Made by a program: the position numbers and the translations under genes. Source: Bacteroidota bacterium (lineage in GTDB: Bacteria; Bacteroidota; Bacteroidia; AKYH767-A; 2013-40CM-41-45). From it: 64,000 nucleotides of DNA. The stretch lies in the NCBI GenBank assembly GCA_016713765.1, contig JADJON010000003.1, positions 744,001-808,000 of the forward strand, given 5' to 3'. Within the stretch, counting starts at the first letter, position 1. Each line of letters begins with the position of its first letter. The notes under the pieces were generated by a model, which had not been told where the DNA came from, did no database searches, and worked only from the letters and a program-made list of their open reading frames with translations. This document shows, piece after piece, positions 48,701 through 57,016 of this stretch.

Positions 48701-49230
48701 GCACACTCACGACTCAATCCATCAACGGGCGCTGGAACATGAGTCAGCACTTCCAGCTTTCAGGAACTGCCGAACAGGAACTGCGGGAAAACAACTCGGA
48801 ATACTTCAAGACCCGCAACTGGCGGATCTTGTCAAACGCCCTGGAGCCGCGCATCAGCTATCAACGCGGGGTAGATTTTCGTACTACCCTCTCCTATCGG
48901 TATACCGAAAAGCGCAATTTGTACGGGGACACCGGCGAAAAAGCCGTCCTGCACAAGTTGGGAATCGACAGCCGGCTCAACTCCGTCAATGCCGGTACTT
49001 TTAACGCGCGTTTCAACGTCATCCGCATTGACTACAATGCTCCCGACAACAGTCAATTGGCCTACGAATTATTGGAAGGCTTGAAAGACGGCGACAACTA
49101 TACCTGGGGTCTTTCCCTGCTGCGTTCTCTTGGAAAATCGATGCAGCTTACGCTGAATTACGACGGGCGGAAGTCGACCGGAAGTCCGGTCGTACATACC
49201 GGCGGTGTTCAGTTCCGGGCATTCTTCTGA
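45724..49230 (+). CDS. Large conserved envelope protein, function unknown
   Basis: A 1168-residue protein with a signal peptide ([20 protein letters not shown]). The body is almost entirely beta-strand-like, with repeated aromatic strands and motifs reminiscent of the gliding/secretion protein SprA, such as [38 protein letters not shown] and [34 protein letters not shown], followed by a C-terminal barrel ending GGVQFRAFF with a terminal Phe. It is probably an outer-membrane protein. A long run around residues 300-390 ([29 protein letters not shown]) is typical of this group. I recognise no name. Single-gene unit. Confidence 0.75.
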   Translation: [1168 protein letters not shown]

Positions 49231-49242
49231 GCGTGACAAAAA

Positions 49243-49266
49243 AAAGCCCGCCAAACGGCAGGCTTT
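49243..49266 (-). terminator. Intrinsic terminator between convergent genes
   Basis: AAAGCCCGCC / GGCAGGCTTT with loop AAAC and one C-A mismatch. Read on the minus strand it is followed by eight T residues, so it mainly ends the coiled-coil protein gene. It may also act on the plus strand. Confidence 0.7.
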
Positions 49267-49286
49267 GGTTATTATTCGCTTCAGGC

Positions 49287-50216
49287 TTACTTGAGATCGA
49301 TCCCTGATTTCCCGACCACCAGTCCTGCGTGGTAGATCTCGACCGTGTACTTTCCTTTGGGGAATTCCGACCCTTTTGCCCAGCTTACTTCCACCGGCGT
49401 GTCGGAGTTGGTGTATTCCACCGTTTGCTTCAGGGTAAAGTTCAGATCGTTGCCGTTGGCCTTAAAGGTCTCGGTAGAAGCCGACATGACCGCGCCATCG
49501 GGACCAATGACCCGGATGTAGAGATCGACCGGACCGCGATCGATGACCTTGTTTTCCGCCAGCGTGAATTTGGTTCGGATCTTCTGCACCTGCTTAGCCT
49601 TGTTGGTGAGCACTTCCTTTCCCGTACTGCGGAACCGGACGCCTTCGGTGGTAACATTCAGGGCCTTCAGGACCGAGCCGGCAGCTACTTTAGTGGACAA
49701 CCGGTTGTTCTCGCTACTAAGATTCTCGGAACGGGAACGCTCTTCAAGCAAGTTGGAGTTCAGGTTCATGTTCTCCGCCTGCAGCTGGGCATTCACCTTG
49801 TTCAGCGAGTCGATCTGAACCGTGTAAACCTGGTTCATCTCCTTCAACTTTGCCAACTCCGCCTTGGCCCGCGCGATCTGGGCCGGACCACCCAACGCGA
49901 TCAGGCGCTGGATCTCGGCCATTTTGGATTTGATCTCCTCATCGCGCTCCGCGAGCTGCGACTGAAGGCCGGCATTGTCCTGTTTGATCTTCTCGTACTC
50001 CGCCCGAACCTGGTTCAACTGGTTCTGCAACGCGTCCTTCTCGGCCGTGGTGCTGAGGATGGTCTGGTTGGCGGCATCGAGGCTGTTCTTTTTCTCGAAG
50101 AACTGCCACAACAAGAGACCGTTGGTGCCCAAGAGAATGGTGATCACAATGATCACGATCCCCTTCTTGGGGCCTTGTTCCTGGTAATCGGTCTTGTTGG
50201 CGTCTTGTGAATCCAT
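49287..50216 (-). CDS. Membrane-anchored coiled-coil protein of unknown function
   Basis: A 309-residue protein. One membrane helix near the N-terminus (GIVIIVITILLGTNGLLLWQFF, about 19-40) is followed by a long coiled coil (about 45-185; EKDALQNQLNQVRAEYEKIKQD, LAERDEEIKSKMAEIQRLI, LLEERSRSENLSSENNRLS). The C-terminal domain is beta-rich and globular (VLKALNVTTEGVRFRS, GPVDLYIRVIGPDGAVMS, GKYTVEIYHAGLVVGKSGIDL). The topology places the coiled coil and globular end in the periplasm. It is conserved in Bacteroidota by my recollection, with no assigned function. The DUF1844 gene lies 22 bases upstream on the same strand. Confidence 0.75.
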   Translation of the reverse strand: MDSQDANKTDYQEQGPKKGIVIIVITILLGTNGLLLWQFFEKKNSLDAANQTILSTTAEKDALQNQLNQVRAEYEKIKQDNAGLQSQLAERDEEIKSKMAEIQRLIALGGPAQIARAKAELAKLKEMNQVYTVQIDSLNKVNAQLQAENMNLNSNLLEERSRSENLSSENNRLSTKVAAGSVLKALNVTTEGVRFRSTGKEVLTNKAKQVQKIRTKFTLAENKVIDRGPVDLYIRVIGPDGAVMSASTETFKANGNDLNFTLKQTVEYTNSDTPVEVSWAKGSEFPKGKYTVEIYHAGLVVGKSGIDLK

Positions 50217-50238
50217 GGATTCGTGTGGTTAGGTTGGG

Positions 50239-50505
50239 TCAGTTAGCGCTGATCTTGTCTTTATTGACTTCGTCGACGTAATTCAGGCGGAGCTCGGTAA
50301 GGACCCCGTCCAACATACGTTGTTCCTCGTCGGTCAGTCTTCCGCTGGTCTTGTCTTTCAACATTTCCAACATTTCAATCGACTGCTTGGCCTGTCCCAG
50401 GTCGCGTTCGATCTTATCGGTAGCCGGATTCTTCAGCTTTCCGAGTGCGACCATTCCGGAGGAATGAAAGATATAAATCAGCTGAACGAAAGGAGGCAGC
50501 TGCAT
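50239..50505 (-). CDS. DUF1844 family protein
   Basis: An 88-residue helical protein from ATG 50505 (MQLPPFVQLIYIFHSSGMVALGKL). The DUF1844 pattern is visible: an N-terminal helix with ALGKLxNPATDKIERDLGQAKQSIEMLEMLKDKTSGRLTDEEQRMLDGVLTELRLNYVDE, described here in parts. The family is small and cytoplasmic, with unknown function. A full promoter lies upstream at 50536-50565. Longer in-frame starts overlap that promoter and are rejected. Confidence 0.88.
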   Translation of the reverse strand: MQLPPFVQLIYIFHSSGMVALGKLKNPATDKIERDLGQAKQSIEMLEMLKDKTSGRLTDEEQRMLDGVLTELRLNYVDEVNKDKISAN

Positions 50506-50535
50506 GTTACTTTTGGTGTTAATTAGCGTAAAAAA

Positions 50536-50565
50536 CAAAGGTAATATTTTTTTAAAGCAGGCAAA
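50536..50565 (-). promoter_or_regulatory. Bacteroidota promoter of the DUF1844/coiled-coil unit
   Basis: On the minus strand, TTTG (50562-50565), an 18-base spacer and TACCTTTG (50536-50543). This is one of the best matches in the window and sets the DUF1844 start at 50505. Confidence 0.65.
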
Positions 50566-50625
50566 GTTTGTCTTGCCCGGCACTTATTACCTTTTGCAAC
50601 ACTCATCATCGGACCAAAATCGGAT

Positions 50626-51804
50626 ATGGCGGCATCGAGGAAAAAGTACAGCCTGCGCAACCGTGTAGCCTTGCTGCGCAGTGGCGAACGCTACTTCGAG
50701 GTGCTGTTGCGGATGATCGCGGATGCCCGGCAGGAATTTCATCTGCAGACCTACATCCTGGAGCCCGATACCACCGGCCGTCTTGTGCTGGAAGCCTTGA
50801 TCGCTGCAGCGGCAAGAGGGGTCGCCGTTTACATCCAGTTGGATGCATACGGTTCAGGAAAGCTGGATGACACCTTGTTGTCGGACCTTCGAAGTAAAGG
50901 CATCCGCATCCGGAAATACGGTCGGCTCATTTCCAGGGGAAAGCTGCACCTGGGGCGCAGGATGCATCACAAGATCACGGTCATGGACAACCATACCGCG
51001 CTCGTGGGCGGGATCAATATCTCCGACAATTACAGCGGTTGGAACGGCAAACCGCCCTGGCTCGATTATGCCGTGGTCGTACAGGGCGAAACCGCCCGCC
51101 AGCTCAATCGCATTTGCCGGAAACGCTGGAAAGACCCGGATCCGCAGCATGAACTTCCTTCCCGCGAGTCGGATCGAGTGCCGTTCGAGGGATTGTCAGC
51201 CAACGACCGCGTTCCCGTCCGGATCACACAGAACGACTTCCTGCGCCGTAAGCAGGAAACGGCGGCTTCGTACCGGCAGGCGATCCGACAAGCACGGAAC
51301 AGCCTTGTGTTCGTCGGCGGCTACTTCCTGCCCGGCGGGCTTGCCCGACGACTCTTGAAAAAAGCGGCACGCCGGGGAGTAGCCATCAGCCTGATCGTCT
51401 CGGCGGAATCCGATGTGGGAGTGGTGCGGAACAGTCGACGCTACCTCTACGGCTGGCTGTTGCGCAACGGGATCCGGATCTTCGAATATCATCCGTCCAA
51501 TGTGCATGGGAAACTGCTGTTGAAGGACAATAGCTTTGTCAGTATCGGGTCCTACGACCTGAACAACCTGAGTACCTATAGCAACATCGAACTCAACCTG
51601 GATATCCGCGATCTGGAATTCTCGGAAATCGTGCGGAGTGAATTGGAAGCGGTCGTTGCCGGATCGTGTCATGAAGTGACGCGGACCCAGCACGGACAGG
51701 AAGGCATTTTCAGGAAGTTCGTCGATTGGGCCTCGTACCAACTGGTCAAGACGCTGTTTATCCTCAGCGTATGGCTGGCAAACCGGGACGACCGGGACAT
51801 CTGA
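50626..51804 (+). CDS. Phospholipase D-family cardiolipin synthase-like protein
   Basis: A 392-residue protein with two HKD motifs: HHKITVMD (114-121, followed by VGGINISDNY) and HGKLLLKD (about 295-302, followed by SIGSYDLNNLS). These form one active site that transfers phosphatidyl groups. The enzyme would join two phosphatidylglycerols to cardiolipin. It lacks the two N-terminal membrane helices of ClsA and so resembles ClsB-type enzymes. The C-terminal helix (WASYQLVKTLFILSVWL) may associate with the membrane. It diverges from DUF1844. Confidence 0.9.
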   Translation: MAASRKKYSLRNRVALLRSGERYFEVLLRMIADARQEFHLQTYILEPDTTGRLVLEALIAAAARGVAVYIQLDAYGSGKLDDTLLSDLRSKGIRIRKYGRLISRGKLHLGRRMHHKITVMDNHTALVGGINISDNYSGWNGKPPWLDYAVVVQGETARQLNRICRKRWKDPDPQHELPSRESDRVPFEGLSANDRVPVRITQNDFLRRKQETAASYRQAIRQARNSLVFVGGYFLPGGLARRLLKKAARRGVAISLIVSAESDVGVVRNSRRYLYGWLLRNGIRIFEYHPSNVHGKLLLKDNSFVSIGSYDLNNLSTYSNIELNLDIRDLEFSEIVRSELEAVVAGSCHEVTRTQHGQEGIFRKFVDWASYQLVKTLFILSVWLANRDDRDI

Positions 51805-51810
51805 TCCGCC

Positions 51811-52527
51811 TCAGGCAGCGGTCGATAAGGCACGCACCAGGGCACGCTTGGCGATCGGCAGGAAGGTTTCGTCGAACGGCAGCAGGAACTCCGACTCGAT
51901 CACGTAGGCTGCAGGGTTGGGCAGGTTCCGGTGGAAACGCAGGAGATCCGACTTGATCGATTCATACGTATTCAAAAGTCCCTTTTCATAGGTCGCTATA
52001 TAACCGACCTGGATACCCCGGAAGCGTTCGTGCGGACTTTCGTATATGCTCAACTGGTATTCGTAAACGATCGTATCCGAAACATCGCCGGCACGCAGGA
52101 AAATATAACCCGCGTCTTTGTTCAACGGCAGAAGTCCTACCGGAAAAATCCGGCAATGTTCTTCGACAAAATCATAGATCTTCTTGCCTTCCCGTAGTGC
52201 AAGCTCCATCTGGGGAAGCGAAAAATCGATGATGCTGTTCAACTCCTGCATCAGGTTGTCGTCACGGATCAGCTTTTCGTACACCAGCCGGAATTCCTCC
52301 AGCCGTGCGCCGTTGAGCCGCTCGGGGAACTGCTGGTAGAGCTGATTCTTGTTGTCTTTCAATTGTCGCAGATCGCGGTAGTGCTCGATCAGATCGGCCA
52401 GGTGGGGATACAAGCGCTGCTCCGTGAACTGACCGGACACATGCTGCAGGTACGCCAACAACAGGTACTTCTTGTATTCGAAGTCGATGTGATGTTCGGT
52501 GATCCAGTTTTTATTCAACTGCCGCAT
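51811..52527 (-). CDS. Conserved hypothetical protein
   Basis: A 238-residue protein if it starts at ATG 52527 (MRQLNKNWITEHHIDFEYKKYLLLAYLQHV); the frame is open to 52620. It is mostly helical at first (LQHVSGQFTEQRLYPHLADLIEHYRDLRQLKDNKNQL), then beta-rich (YIFLRAGDVSDTIVYEYQLSIYESPHERFRGIQVGYIATYEKG). It ends ESEFLLPFDETFLPIAKRALVRALS. No signal peptide or membrane segment. I have seen such proteins as Bacteroidota-specific hypotheticals but know no function. Convergent with the PLD gene, 6 bases apart. Confidence 0.75.
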   Translation of the reverse strand: MRQLNKNWITEHHIDFEYKKYLLLAYLQHVSGQFTEQRLYPHLADLIEHYRDLRQLKDNKNQLYQQFPERLNGARLEEFRLVYEKLIRDDNLMQELNSIIDFSLPQMELALREGKKIYDFVEEHCRIFPVGLLPLNKDAGYIFLRAGDVSDTIVYEYQLSIYESPHERFRGIQVGYIATYEKGLLNTYESIKSDLLRFHRNLPNPAAYVIESEFLLPFDETFLPIAKRALVRALSTAA

Positions 52528-52634
52528 AGGAGTATGGCTTATGACAGGTTCTACGAACACCCGTAAAACCGGGTTTCTCGGTCGGTATGTTGATAAACAA
52601 CGTTTATCTACGGCGGGCATTGAAATCGCCCGAC

Positions 52635-52642
52635 TAATTTTG
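52635..52642 (+). promoter_or_regulatory. -7 promoter element of the OmpA lipoprotein gene
   Basis: TAATTTTG, a perfect TAnnTTTG match, 31 bases before the ATG. No convincing -33 TTTG at the usual distance. Confidence 0.5.
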
Positions 52643-52673
52643 GAAGGATAAAACTATCCTAATTTAAACGAAA

Positions 52674-53711
52674 ATGAGGTCAAGGGCAAGAAATATCACG
52701 TGGATCCTCACAATTCCGATGGTAATCGCCATGTTTTGGGGGTGTGTTCCGGCACGACAACTGGAAGATTCCAAGGCACGCGAACAGCAGTGTCAGGAAG
52801 AGAACGCCAAGCTCAAGGACTCCAATCAGCAACTGAACACGGGCAACAACGAGCTCAAAGCCAATGTGGAGAAACTCAGCAAACAGGTCGGCGACCTGGT
52901 GGCCGACACGACCGAGCAGGGTCGTTCCTCGCGTCGACTGTCGGACCTGTACAACGAGCTGATGAAGTCATACGACAAACTGTTGGCCAACAACGAAAAG
53001 CTGCTTTCGGGTAATACGGAAGAAACCCGCAAACTGATCTCACAGCTCAACGATCTGCAGAAGGACCTTCAACTGAAGGAGGATCGTTTGCGCCGCGACT
53101 CCCTTGCTCTCCTCGAGCGGGAAGGCAAACTCGGCGAATTGCGCACCAGCCTGGAAGACCGGCAGCGCCGCGTCGACGAGCTTCAGGGCATCCTGGGCAA
53201 GAGCGACTCTACGGTCGGCGCACTGAAGAAAGCGGTCAGCGATGCCTTGCTGGGCTTTGAGAACAAAGGACTGACCGTGAAACAAGACGGCAGCCGGGTG
53301 TATGTCTCCATGGAAGAGCGCCTGCTTTTCGCTTCCGGAAGTACGGCCATCGAGAAAGAAGGTGAGAGCGCTTTGCAGGAGCTGGCCAAAGTGCTTGAGA
53401 AGAACCCCGACATCAACGTAACCGTCGAAGGGCATACCGATAACATCCCCATCAACGGTGTCCTGCCCAGTGGCGCGCGCGACAATTGGGAACTCTCCGT
53501 ACTGCGCGCGACTTCTGTCACGAAGATCCTCCTGAAAGGAACGACCATCGATCCACTGCGTGTCACCGCAGCCGGTCGTGGCCCGTACATGCCGGTAGAT
53601 CCGGCCAATACGACCGAAGCCAGGAAAAAGAACCGCAGAACGGAAGTGATCCTGAGTCCGAAGTTCGACGAATTGCTGAAAGTGCTCGAGCAACTCGGTC
53701 AACAGCAATAA
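52674..53711 (+). CDS. OmpA-family lipoprotein with coiled coil
   Basis: A 345-residue protein. The N-terminal signal ends in a lipobox cysteine (AMFWGC, about residue 24). A long coiled coil follows (about 35-190; QCQEENAKLKDSNQQLNTG, LADRQRRVDELQGILG-like helices), then a C-terminal OmpA domain that binds peptidoglycan. That domain is marked by LLFASGSTAIEKEGESALQELAKVL, VTVEGHTDNIPI and NWELSVLRATSVTKIL. It would tether the outer membrane to the cell wall. It is followed by an intrinsic terminator. Confidence 0.94.
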   Translation: MRSRARNITWILTIPMVIAMFWGCVPARQLEDSKAREQQCQEENAKLKDSNQQLNTGNNELKANVEKLSKQVGDLVADTTEQGRSSRRLSDLYNELMKSYDKLLANNEKLLSGNTEETRKLISQLNDLQKDLQLKEDRLRRDSLALLEREGKLGELRTSLEDRQRRVDELQGILGKSDSTVGALKKAVSDALLGFENKGLTVKQDGSRVYVSMEERLLFASGSTAIEKEGESALQELAKVLEKNPDINVTVEGHTDNIPINGVLPSGARDNWELSVLRATSVTKILLKGTTIDPLRVTAAGRGPYMPVDPANTTEARKKNRRTEVILSPKFDELLKVLEQLGQQQ

Positions 53712-53737
53712 AGCGGATCCGGCTTCAACGAAAAGCG

Positions 53738-53770
53738 AAAGGCTGCCCTTGTTCCTCAGGGCAGCCTTTT
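53738..53770 (+). terminator. Intrinsic terminator after the OmpA gene
   Basis: An 11-bp perfect stem (AAGGCTGCCCT / AGGGCAGCCTT) with an 8-base loop and a short T run. Confidence 0.8.
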
Positions 53771-53809
53771 CCGCTATGAACGGAGCAGTTCAAGGTGTTT
53801 CATGTCAAG

Positions 53810-54811
53810 TTACTGTCCGTAGATACCTTTCTTCTTGTAGTAGAACTTCCAGGCAGCCTCCAGCGAGACGTAGGTAAATGAATCGTTCTTCGATGGATTA
53901 CCGCGCGGACTGGTGACCGGACCGATGAAACCGTTCGTGCCACGGCCGGTCGGGTCGGAAATGTATTTCGCCAACTCGAAGGTCGCGTCGTCCGGGAAGG
54001 CCGCGCGAAGTTCTTCGTAGGTAGCGTAGCGACCACTCACATCATCGACGTAATCCGTGATCAGATAATAGTAATTGAATTCCGCCGAGAGGGTCAGCAT
54101 CTTGTTGTAGTGATACCGGACGCCGAAGCCCGTCGGCACGCCGAGGTTGCACAGTTCGTACGGCGCCTTGCGGTGGATTTCGTTGTTATAGCCCTGTCCC
54201 TCGGTATAGAAATCACGCAGATTGGTTTCGTACTTCCCGTCTTTCTTGATCTCCTGCCCGATGCCCTGTGTATTCTGCGGAGCATTCCGGATGGTGCCAT
54301 CGTTCCAGAAGTAGTAGCGATTGCTCAGATCCTGACTGCCGTTGAACAGGTCTGCTCGCGGTGTTCCGTAGTAGGCGCCGATACCGGCCATCACGAAAAA
54401 GCTCCAACGCGGCTTCCACAGCGGGGTGGCCTTGTTGGGGTAGATGTTGTAGGTAATGCCGACTTCGGTTCCGAAGAGGTCGTTTCGGAAACTCAGGCCG
54501 CGGAGGTAATTGCGCAGGTCCATGCCCTGCTTACCGTTCAGCGGTTTTGTCTCGTCGTACTGCAATCGGTGCCAACTCAGGCGCACCTGCAGGTCGAAGG
54601 TACTGTTGACCGAATTTCCGCCGCCGAGGAAATTTCGCAGCGTGACATTCGCGCCATTGCTCAGGGAGCTGAAGGGAAAATACTTCTCGTTGCCCAGGTC
54701 ACCCATGTAATTGGTAACGCCGGTAGAGACTGCCACGACCGCGGCTTTCTGAGCGGCCACCTCCGTGAGCGAGAGGGGTACCAACAGGAGGAGAAGGAGA
54801 GCTTTCTTCAT
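53810..54811 (-). CDS. DUF6089-like outer-membrane beta-barrel protein (copy 3)
   Basis: A 333-residue protein from ATG 54811 (MKKALLLLLLVPLSLTEVAAQ, signal peptide cleaved before Q or K). The mature start VAVSTGVTNYMGDLGNEKYFP follows the DUF6089 pattern seen in the two copies at 38380 and 39318. Barrel strands such as LQVRLSWHRLQYDETK and EFNYYYLITDYVDDVSGRYATYEEL repeat the DYxDDVS segment of the paralogues. The end is SLEAAWKFYYKKKGIYGQ. Longer upstream in-frame starts lack a signal and are rejected. Confidence 0.82.
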   Translation of the reverse strand: MKKALLLLLLVPLSLTEVAAQKAAVVAVSTGVTNYMGDLGNEKYFPFSSLSNGANVTLRNFLGGGNSVNSTFDLQVRLSWHRLQYDETKPLNGKQGMDLRNYLRGLSFRNDLFGTEVGITYNIYPNKATPLWKPRWSFFVMAGIGAYYGTPRADLFNGSQDLSNRYYFWNDGTIRNAPQNTQGIGQEIKKDGKYETNLRDFYTEGQGYNNEIHRKAPYELCNLGVPTGFGVRYHYNKMLTLSAEFNYYYLITDYVDDVSGRYATYEELRAAFPDDATFELAKYISDPTGRGTNGFIGPVTSPRGNPSKNDSFTYVSLEAAWKFYYKKKGIYGQ

Positions 54812-54939
54812 GACACACACACCTGTTTTAGAACAAGTCGTGGAAGATAACGGTTTTCCTGAAAGCTGCAACCCCGATTTTGGCGAACTAATCAAAAGGT
54901 CGGGTGATCGCATTTTCCCGTTATTTGAACGAATTTTCA

Positions 54940-54981
54940 TATGTGACGAATTTCAGGTTCCTACGTGAGGATGGTCACATA
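54940..54981. repeat. Inverted repeat upstream of the sulfide oxidoreductase gene
   Basis: TATGTGAC (54940-54947) and GTCACATA (54974-54981) are perfect inverted 8-base arms, 26 bases apart, ending 47 bases before the ATG at 55029. The TGTGA/TCACA half-sites resemble Crp/Fnr half-sites, but the spacing is far wider than the usual 6 bases. It might be two operator half-sites or coincidence. Confidence 0.35.
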
Positions 54982-55028
54982 GTAAAACCCATATCTGAAC
55001 TTTCTTTGATGTACCAATTCAGCATATC

Positions 55029-56294
55029 ATGAAAACCCATTATCAGGTACTCATCATCGGCGGCGGAACAGGCGGCATCATGACCGCAGCCCAATTCCGC
55101 CGGAAACGTCCTACGGCTTCCATCGCCATCGTGGAACCGAACGAGGATCACTGGTATCAGCCTGCCTGGACACTGGTGGGTGCCGGAACGTTCGATTTCG
55201 AAGCGACCCGCAGAAAGGAATCGACCGTGATACCGGCCGGGGTGGATTGGATCAAGGATAAGGCGACGGTTTTTCTTCCCGAAGAGAACAAGATCCGTAC
55301 GGAGAAGTCGGGGGAAATCTCTTACGATTACCTGATCGTAAGCGCCGGCATTAAAATGGACATCGACGCCCTGCCGGGTTTGCGTGAAGCCTTGCAAACC
55401 GATTTCGTTTGCAGCAACTACCTCGACCCGCGGAAGACCTACCGGTTACTCAAGAATTTCAAAGGCGGCAACGCGATCTTCACCCAGCCTACCACCCCCA
55501 TCCGCTGTGGCGGCGCACCACAGAAGATCATGTACATGGCCGAAGAATACCTTCGCAAGCATGGCTTGCGAGAGAAAACGAATATCCTCTTCGCCACGCC
55601 GGGTTCGGTCATCTTCGGTGTGAAGGAATTCGCCGACACGCTCAACAGTATCATCCGCAGTCGGAAAATCATCTTCAAACCCTTTTATGCTCCCGTACGG
55701 ATCGATCCTGTCAAACGCGAGATCATCTTCAAATACGTCAACCCGAACGCGGCGATCGATCCGAACAGCCTCAACGGCAATCTCGGTGAAAGCCTGAACG
55801 ATCAGGGCGAAGTGGTGATGAAATACGACTTGCTCCACCTGGCTCCGCCGCAGGCAGCACCCGACTTTATCCAGTCTTCTCCGTTTGCCTACCAGGACGG
55901 ACCGAACAAAGGCTGGATGGAAGTCGACATCCACACGCTTCAACATCCCCGTTACCGGAACGTCTTCGGCGTCGGCGATGCCGCAGCACTTCCCACCGCC
56001 AAGACCGGAGCAGCCATTCGCAAGCAGGCCCCGGTGGTCGTAGGCAATATCATTCACCTGATGGAACACAAGCAGGAGGCGATGCAACAGTACTCCGGCT
56101 ATTCCTCCTGCCCGATCGTCACCGGTTATGGCAAGATGCTCTTGTGCGAATTCAAATATGATAACGTCCGCGACAGCGATCCGTTCCTCAAACGGTTCGT
56201 GGACACGACGAAGGAACAATGGAGCATGTGGATCCTTAAAAAATACGGCCTGCCCTGGCTCTATTGGAATATGATGCTCAAAGGACGCATGTGA
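55029..56294 (+). CDS. Sulfide:quinone oxidoreductase-like flavoprotein
   Basis: A 421-residue FAD enzyme. The dinucleotide-binding motif is IIGGGTGGIMTAAQFRRK (8-25), then EPNEDHWYQPAWTLVG. A cysteine expected at the flavin or sulfide site lies in PTTPIRCGGAPQKIMYMAEE, and a second in SGYSSCPIVTGYGKMLLCEF. Late motifs are NVFGVGDAAALPTAKTGAAIRKQAPVV. It oxidises sulfide to sulfur or polysulfide and passes electrons to the quinone pool at the membrane. The YeeE/YedE genes downstream fit a role in sulfur handling. Confidence 0.92.
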   Translation: MKTHYQVLIIGGGTGGIMTAAQFRRKRPTASIAIVEPNEDHWYQPAWTLVGAGTFDFEATRRKESTVIPAGVDWIKDKATVFLPEENKIRTEKSGEISYDYLIVSAGIKMDIDALPGLREALQTDFVCSNYLDPRKTYRLLKNFKGGNAIFTQPTTPIRCGGAPQKIMYMAEEYLRKHGLREKTNILFATPGSVIFGVKEFADTLNSIIRSRKIIFKPFYAPVRIDPVKREIIFKYVNPNAAIDPNSLNGNLGESLNDQGEVVMKYDLLHLAPPQAAPDFIQSSPFAYQDGPNKGWMEVDIHTLQHPRYRNVFGVGDAAALPTAKTGAAIRKQAPVVVGNIIHLMEHKQEAMQQYSGYSSCPIVTGYGKMLLCEFKYDNVRDSDPFLKRFVDTTKEQWSMWILKKYGLPWLYWNMMLKGRM

Positions 56295-56328
56295 AGCTTA
56301 TCTTGTTGTCCTCCCCAAATCACCCTAT

Positions 56329-56931
56329 ATGCTACTCAACATCCTGATTGACCTGAAGGATCTCATCTCCCAGCCGTGGCCCTGGTACGTGGCCGGCCCG
56401 ATGCTGGCGATCCTCATGTTCATTCTCCTCTACTTCGGCCACGAATTCGGCATCTCGGAAAACTTCCGCATCATGTGCGCAGCCGACGGCGCGGACCAGT
56501 TGAACGAGTTCTTCAAGTTCGACTGGAAATCCGGTGGCTGGAACCTGATGGTCGCGCTGGGAGCGGTCTTCGGCGGGTACATCGTCTCGCACTACTTCCT
56601 TTCGCCTTCCGGCAACTACGCCAACGTTTCTCCGGCAACCGTCAACAGCCTGGAACAGCTCGGCTTCAAATTTGAGAACGGCAAGGTGCCCCTTGTACCC
56701 TACTTCTACGACTGGCAGTACCTCTTCACCTGGCGCGGATTCCTGATCATCGTCGGCGGAGGATTCCTCGTCGGCTTCGGAGCCCGTTACGCCGGCGGCT
56801 GTACCTCCGGACACGCCATCAGCGGCCTCTCCGCCCTCCAATTCCCGTCGCTCATCGCCGTCATCGGCTTCTTCCTCGGCGGATTGCTCATGACCTGGGT
56901 GGTGTTTCCGATGATGTTTCCGTGGAAGTGA
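56329..56931 (+). CDS. YeeE/YedE-family sulfur transporter subunit
   Basis: A 200-residue membrane protein. Hydrophobic helices include [71 protein letters not shown] and [23 protein letters not shown]. The [16 protein letters not shown] segment carries the conserved cysteine of thiosulfate and sulfur transporters of this family. It begins 35 bases after the SQR gene. The partner gene lies at 58288, separated by tandem repeats and an IS630 element. Confidence 0.93.
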   Translation: MLLNILIDLKDLISQPWPWYVAGPMLAILMFILLYFGHEFGISENFRIMCAADGADQLNEFFKFDWKSGGWNLMVALGAVFGGYIVSHYFLSPSGNYANVSPATVNSLEQLGFKFENGKVPLVPYFYDWQYLFTWRGFLIIVGGGFLVGFGARYAGGCTSGHAISGLSALQFPSLIAVIGFFLGGLLMTWVVFPMMFPWK

Positions 56932-56937
56932 TGGGCG

Positions 56938-57016
56938 AGTGAACAGTGAACAGTGAACAGTAAACAGTGAATAGTGAATAGCGAATAGCGAATAGTATTG
57001 TAGTTACTAGTTACTA
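56938..57016. repeat. Period-7 tandem repeats after the first yedE gene
   Basis: About ten degenerate heptamers in a row: GTGAACA three times, GTAAACA, GTGAATA twice, GCGAATA twice, then TTACTAG copies. They begin 6 bases after the stop codon at 56931. The TTACTAG section continues on the other side of the IS630 element, so the element split one array. An inverted copy of the GTGAACA/GCGAATA part lies at 60641-60702. Confidence 0.85.
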
